64,000 nucleotides of DNA from Sulfuricaulis sp040901545 (GTDB taxonomy: Bacteria; Pseudomonadota; Gammaproteobacteria; Acidiferrobacterales; Sulfurifustaceae): assembly GCF_040901545.1 (NCBI RefSeq), contig NZ_JBBDYL010000054.1:124001-188000 (forward strand). Reading direction: 5' to 3'. Made by a program: the position numbers and the translations under genes. This document shows positions 61,460-64,000 of this stretch, one piece after another. The notes below the pieces were generated by a model. That model was not told where the DNA came from. It worked only from the letters and a program-made list of their open reading frames with translations, and made no database searches. Within the stretch, counting starts at the first letter, position 1, and the number at the start of each line of letters is the position of its first letter.

Positions 61460-63385
61460 TTATCCTGTGGTCCTGTCTGCTTCCTTCCAGGCGGTATTGC
61501 CGATGGATATTTTTTCAAGCTTACGCCGGCTGCCGTAATACAAGTTGGCCAGCGCACGCGAAACCATGACGGCACTGAACATGGAGGTTAAAATGCCCAG
61601 GCACAACACGACCGCAAATCCGCGCACCGCCCCCGAACCGAACACAAGCAATGCCAGGCCGGCAATGAGGGTGGTGATATTGGAGTCCAAAATCGTGCCA
61701 AACGCCCGTTCATAGCCGGCGTAGATGCTGGCCTGAGGGGTATTGCCATTGCGTAACTCCTCTCGAATACGCTCATTGATCAGCACGTTGGCGTCGATGG
61801 CCATACCGACGGTGAGCGCAATGGCGGCCATGCCGGGAAGCGTCAGCGTGGCCTGCATCAATGACAGCAAGGCCACCAGCAGCAGCAAATTGACGCCGAG
61901 CGCCGTCACTGAAATTAAACCGAAGATGATGTAATACACGATCATGAAGGCCGCAATCGCCGCGAATCCAGCCCAGATGGAGTTGAATCCCTTAGCGATG
62001 TTGTCGGCGCCGAGGCTAGGTCCCACGGTGCGTTCCTCGATAATCTCTACAGGCGCGGCGAAAGCGCCGGCACGCAGCAGCAGCGCCAGCTCATTGGCCT
62101 CCTGCACCGAATCCAGGCCTTCGATCTGGAAACGCTTACCCAATTGTGAGCGGATGACCGGTGCCGTAATCACCTCCTCCACGCTCCGGGTCACGCGCAG
62201 CGGACGACCGTTCGCATCCAGCACCGGCCTACCCTGCTCGTCGAGCCTGGTTTCCGACTTGATTTCGCTATAGATCACTGCCATGCGCTTGCCGACATTC
62301 TCCCCGGTCACGCGCTGGTTAATCGCCGCGCCGCGGGCATCGAGGGTGATGGAAACGATCGGGCTGCTGGTCTGACTGTCAAAACCCGGCGCCGCATCGA
62401 TGATGTTGTCTCCCGAATAGATCAGCCGGTTTTTGAGCAGGATCGGGCGCCCGTCGCGCATCTTGTAGAGTTTCGAACCGGGCGGGACCTGCCCGGAAAT
62501 CGCGCCACCCAGATCGTGCTCTTCATCCACCAACTTGATTTCGAGTGTCGCCGTGCGCCCGATGATTTCCTTGGCTCTGGCGGTGTCCTGCACGCCGGGC
62601 AACTGCACCACGATGCGATCCTGTCCCTGCTGCTGGATAATCGGTTCAGCCACACCCAATTCGTTTACCCGGTTGCGCAGGGAATTCATGTTTTGTTCCA
62701 GGGCGAACCGGCTTTTTTCCGCTATGGCGCTCGGCTTCATTCTGGCGGTGATGACAAAATCGGTGCCGCGATCCACTTCAACGAACTCGAGGTCAGGGAG
62801 TTCCTTGCGCAGCGCGTCGCGGCCCTTTTCCCGCTCACCCGCTTCACGGAAACGGATTTCAACGCCACCACGATCCAACCGGGTCACAGTCAGATACTGG
62901 ATCTTTTTCTCACGCATGGTACGGCGCATGTCGTCGGTGTAACTTTCATCTGCCTTCTTGATTACCGCGGCCATGTCCACCTGCATGAGAAAATGCACCC
63001 CGCCGCGCAGATCGAGACCAAGATACATGGGCTTGGCGCGCAGCGCCTCGAGCCAGCCCGGTGTGGCCGGCAACAGATTCAAGGCCACTACGTAATTGTC
63101 CCCCAGAAATTTCTGCACCAGGTCACGTGCACGGATCTGAATTTCCGTGTCAGCAAACCGGATCCGGGCGCCCTTGTCGTCGAGAAATGCCTCGACATAG
63201 GCGATATTGGCCTGTTTCAGCTGCGCTTCGACGGATGAGAGCAACGGCCGGTCGACTTTAGTGGTGCGCGTGGGCGAGATCTGTACCGCCGGGTATTCGC
63301 CGTAGATGTTGGGCAGGGCATAGACAAACCCGACCACCACGATGATGAGAATCAGCAGATACTTCCAGTGCGGATATTTATTCAT
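61460..63385 (-). CDS. secD: protein translocase subunit SecD
   Basis: 641 residues. First helix (about 8-24), a large periplasmic P1 region with GLDLRGGVHFLMQV, and a C-terminal block of five helices with TLPGMAAIALTVGMAIDANV, in which Asp is the proton-path residue. Nine bases from secF and 90 bp from yajC. Confidence 0.98.
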   Translation of the reverse strand: MNKYPHWKYLLILIIVVVGFVYALPNIYGEYPAVQISPTRTTKVDRPLLSSVEAQLKQANIAYVEAFLDDKGARIRFADTEIQIRARDLVQKFLGDNYVVALNLLPATPGWLEALRAKPMYLGLDLRGGVHFLMQVDMAAVIKKADESYTDDMRRTMREKKIQYLTVTRLDRGGVEIRFREAGEREKGRDALRKELPDLEFVEVDRGTDFVITARMKPSAIAEKSRFALEQNMNSLRNRVNELGVAEPIIQQQGQDRIVVQLPGVQDTARAKEIIGRTATLEIKLVDEEHDLGGAISGQVPPGSKLYKMRDGRPILLKNRLIYSGDNIIDAAPGFDSQTSSPIVSITLDARGAAINQRVTGENVGKRMAVIYSEIKSETRLDEQGRPVLDANGRPLRVTRSVEEVITAPVIRSQLGKRFQIEGLDSVQEANELALLLRAGAFAAPVEIIEERTVGPSLGADNIAKGFNSIWAGFAAIAAFMIVYYIIFGLISVTALGVNLLLLVALLSLMQATLTLPGMAAIALTVGMAIDANVLINERIREELRNGNTPQASIYAGYERAFGTILDSNITTLIAGLALLVFGSGAVRGFAVVLCLGILTSMFSAVMVSRALANLYYGSRRKLEKISIGNTAWKEADRTTG

Positions 63386-63475
63386 TATTTATTTTTTGGA
63401 TGGAGAATACCGTGTGCGCGGATATAGATTTGAATTTCCCAAACAATCACTTTCATGACAGGAATGAAGTGATTT

Positions 63476-63817
63476 TTAAACAGCTTTAATCGTTCCTTTA
63501 GGCAGCACCGCCTGTATCGCCGGGCGTTGCACCTTGACCAGTACCCCATCGGCAATCTCGACTGTCACATACACATCGCCCAGTTCCGTGATACGACCGA
63601 GTATTCCGCCCGACGTCAAGATTTCGTCTCCCTTGGCCAGGGCGGCAATCATCGTCTTGTGCTCCTTGGCGCGCTTGGCCTGCGGACGAATCAAAATGAA
63701 ATAAAATGCCGCGAACAGCACGCCCAGCATGATGAATGTTACAACCGGACTACCCTGTCCCGGGGCGCCGGCGGCGGCCGGGGCCTCGGCCCAGGCCTCG
63801 GAGATTAAGAAGTTCAT
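63476..63817 (-). CDS. yajC: preprotein translocase accessory subunit YajC
   Basis: 113 residues, one helix (VVTFIMLGVLFAAFYFILI) followed by RPQAKRAKEHK and LTSGGILGRI, the family pattern. Part of SecDF-YajC. Its upstream flank holds a CAGGATT repeat. Confidence 0.97.
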   Translation of the reverse strand: MNFLISEAWAEAPAAAGAPGQGSPVVTFIMLGVLFAAFYFILIRPQAKRAKEHKTMIAALAKGDEILTSGGILGRITELGDVYVTVEIADGVLVKVQRPAIQAVLPKGTIKAV

Positions 63818-63846
63818 TAATAATTCCTCAAAAGAAAATAGAAAAT

Positions 63847-64000
63847 TGACAGGATTAACAGGATTTACAGGATTAAAACCAATTGACCCGTTGCAATATG
63901 TTAAGAGTAACTCTAAATAACTGGAAAACTCCTTCTTCTCCGGGGGGAGAGATTTTTTAGAAGCATCCTTAATCCTAAATCCTAATTAATCCTGTTAATC
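63847..64000. repeat. CAGGATT inverted repeat, copy F (cut by window edge)
   Basis: Left arm 63847-63877 (GACAGGATTA, ACAGGATTT, ACAGGATTA). Right arm starts near 63969 (TTAATCCTAAATCC..., AATCCTGTT) and reaches the window end. The about 90-base loop has no gene. Confidence 0.75.

Noticed and set aside
13371..63877. CRISPR array in the CAGGATT repeats
   Set aside because: The units are about 9-10 bp with no unique spacers, arms are mirrored, copies are single and dispersed, and there are no cas genes.

Overview
The window looks like chromosomal DNA of a GC-rich gammaproteobacterium. The evidence is a Pseudomonas-like run gyrA-serC-(serA)-pheA-hisC-tyrA-aroA-cmk-rpsA-ihfB-lapA-lapB-pyrF, together with Rsd/AlgQ, RfaH-like NusG, PpsR, NrdR-ribD-ribE and yajC-secD-secF. 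I could not place it to genus. A chemolithotrophic lineage such as the Acidiferrobacterales is a guess from gene content, not a demonstrated assignment.

Layout. 1-8.8 kb (minus): sugar-nucleotide and LPS genes (UDP-glucuronate epimerase, UDP-xylose synthase, a winged-helix regulator with a palindromic operator on its own start, an RfaH-like antiterminator, TviB-type dehydrogenase, HldD, RfaE1), then pyrF, lapB and lapA. 9-21.9 kb (minus): ihfB, rpsA, cmk, aroA, tyrA, hisC, pheA, serA, serC, gyrA. 22.2-31.9 kb: mtnA (minus) and mtaD-ubiG-gph-rmuC (plus), a methylthioadenosine-salvage pair pushed apart by an accessory island. The island holds about 245-bp inverted repeats, an intact IS10-group insertion sequence with a 9-bp target duplication, an AT-rich AIPR-family gene, a truncated duplicate of the mtaD start and a coupled two-gene module. 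32-39.3 kb: a response-regulator diguanylate cyclase, yciK, rsd, ffh, a class II phosphodiesterase, ypjD and a CorC/HlyC-type gene. 39.4-46.6 kb (plus): a six-gene hyfBCEFGI-like cluster. 46.7-54.5 kb: ppsR, tsaB, HIT, purT, thiL-nusB-ribH-ribB. 54.7-56.7 kb (plus): a membrane Ser/Thr kinase and a lipoprotein set inside the riboflavin cluster. 56.7-63.8 kb (minus): ribE-ribD-nrdR, glyA, secF-secD-yajC.

The strongest biological observation is the hyf-like cluster. It has the membrane arm and the NuoB/NuoCD-like subunits of a group 4 [NiFe] hydrogenase. All four cysteines that would bind the Ni-Fe centre in the large subunit are replaced (Ser226, Ser229, Ser516, Gly519), while the proximal [4Fe-4S] ligands of the small subunit remain. 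It should therefore be an energy-converting hydrogenase-related (Ehr) complex, not a hydrogenase.

The second theme is repeat structure between genes. There are six copies of an inverted repeat built from roughly 9-10-bp CAGGATT units, three built from 7-bp units, and three copies of a two-hairpin element whose second stem changes sequence while keeping base pairing. Many lie directly against stop codons inside co-directional gene runs. No tRNA, rRNA, CRISPR array or FMN riboswitch was seen.
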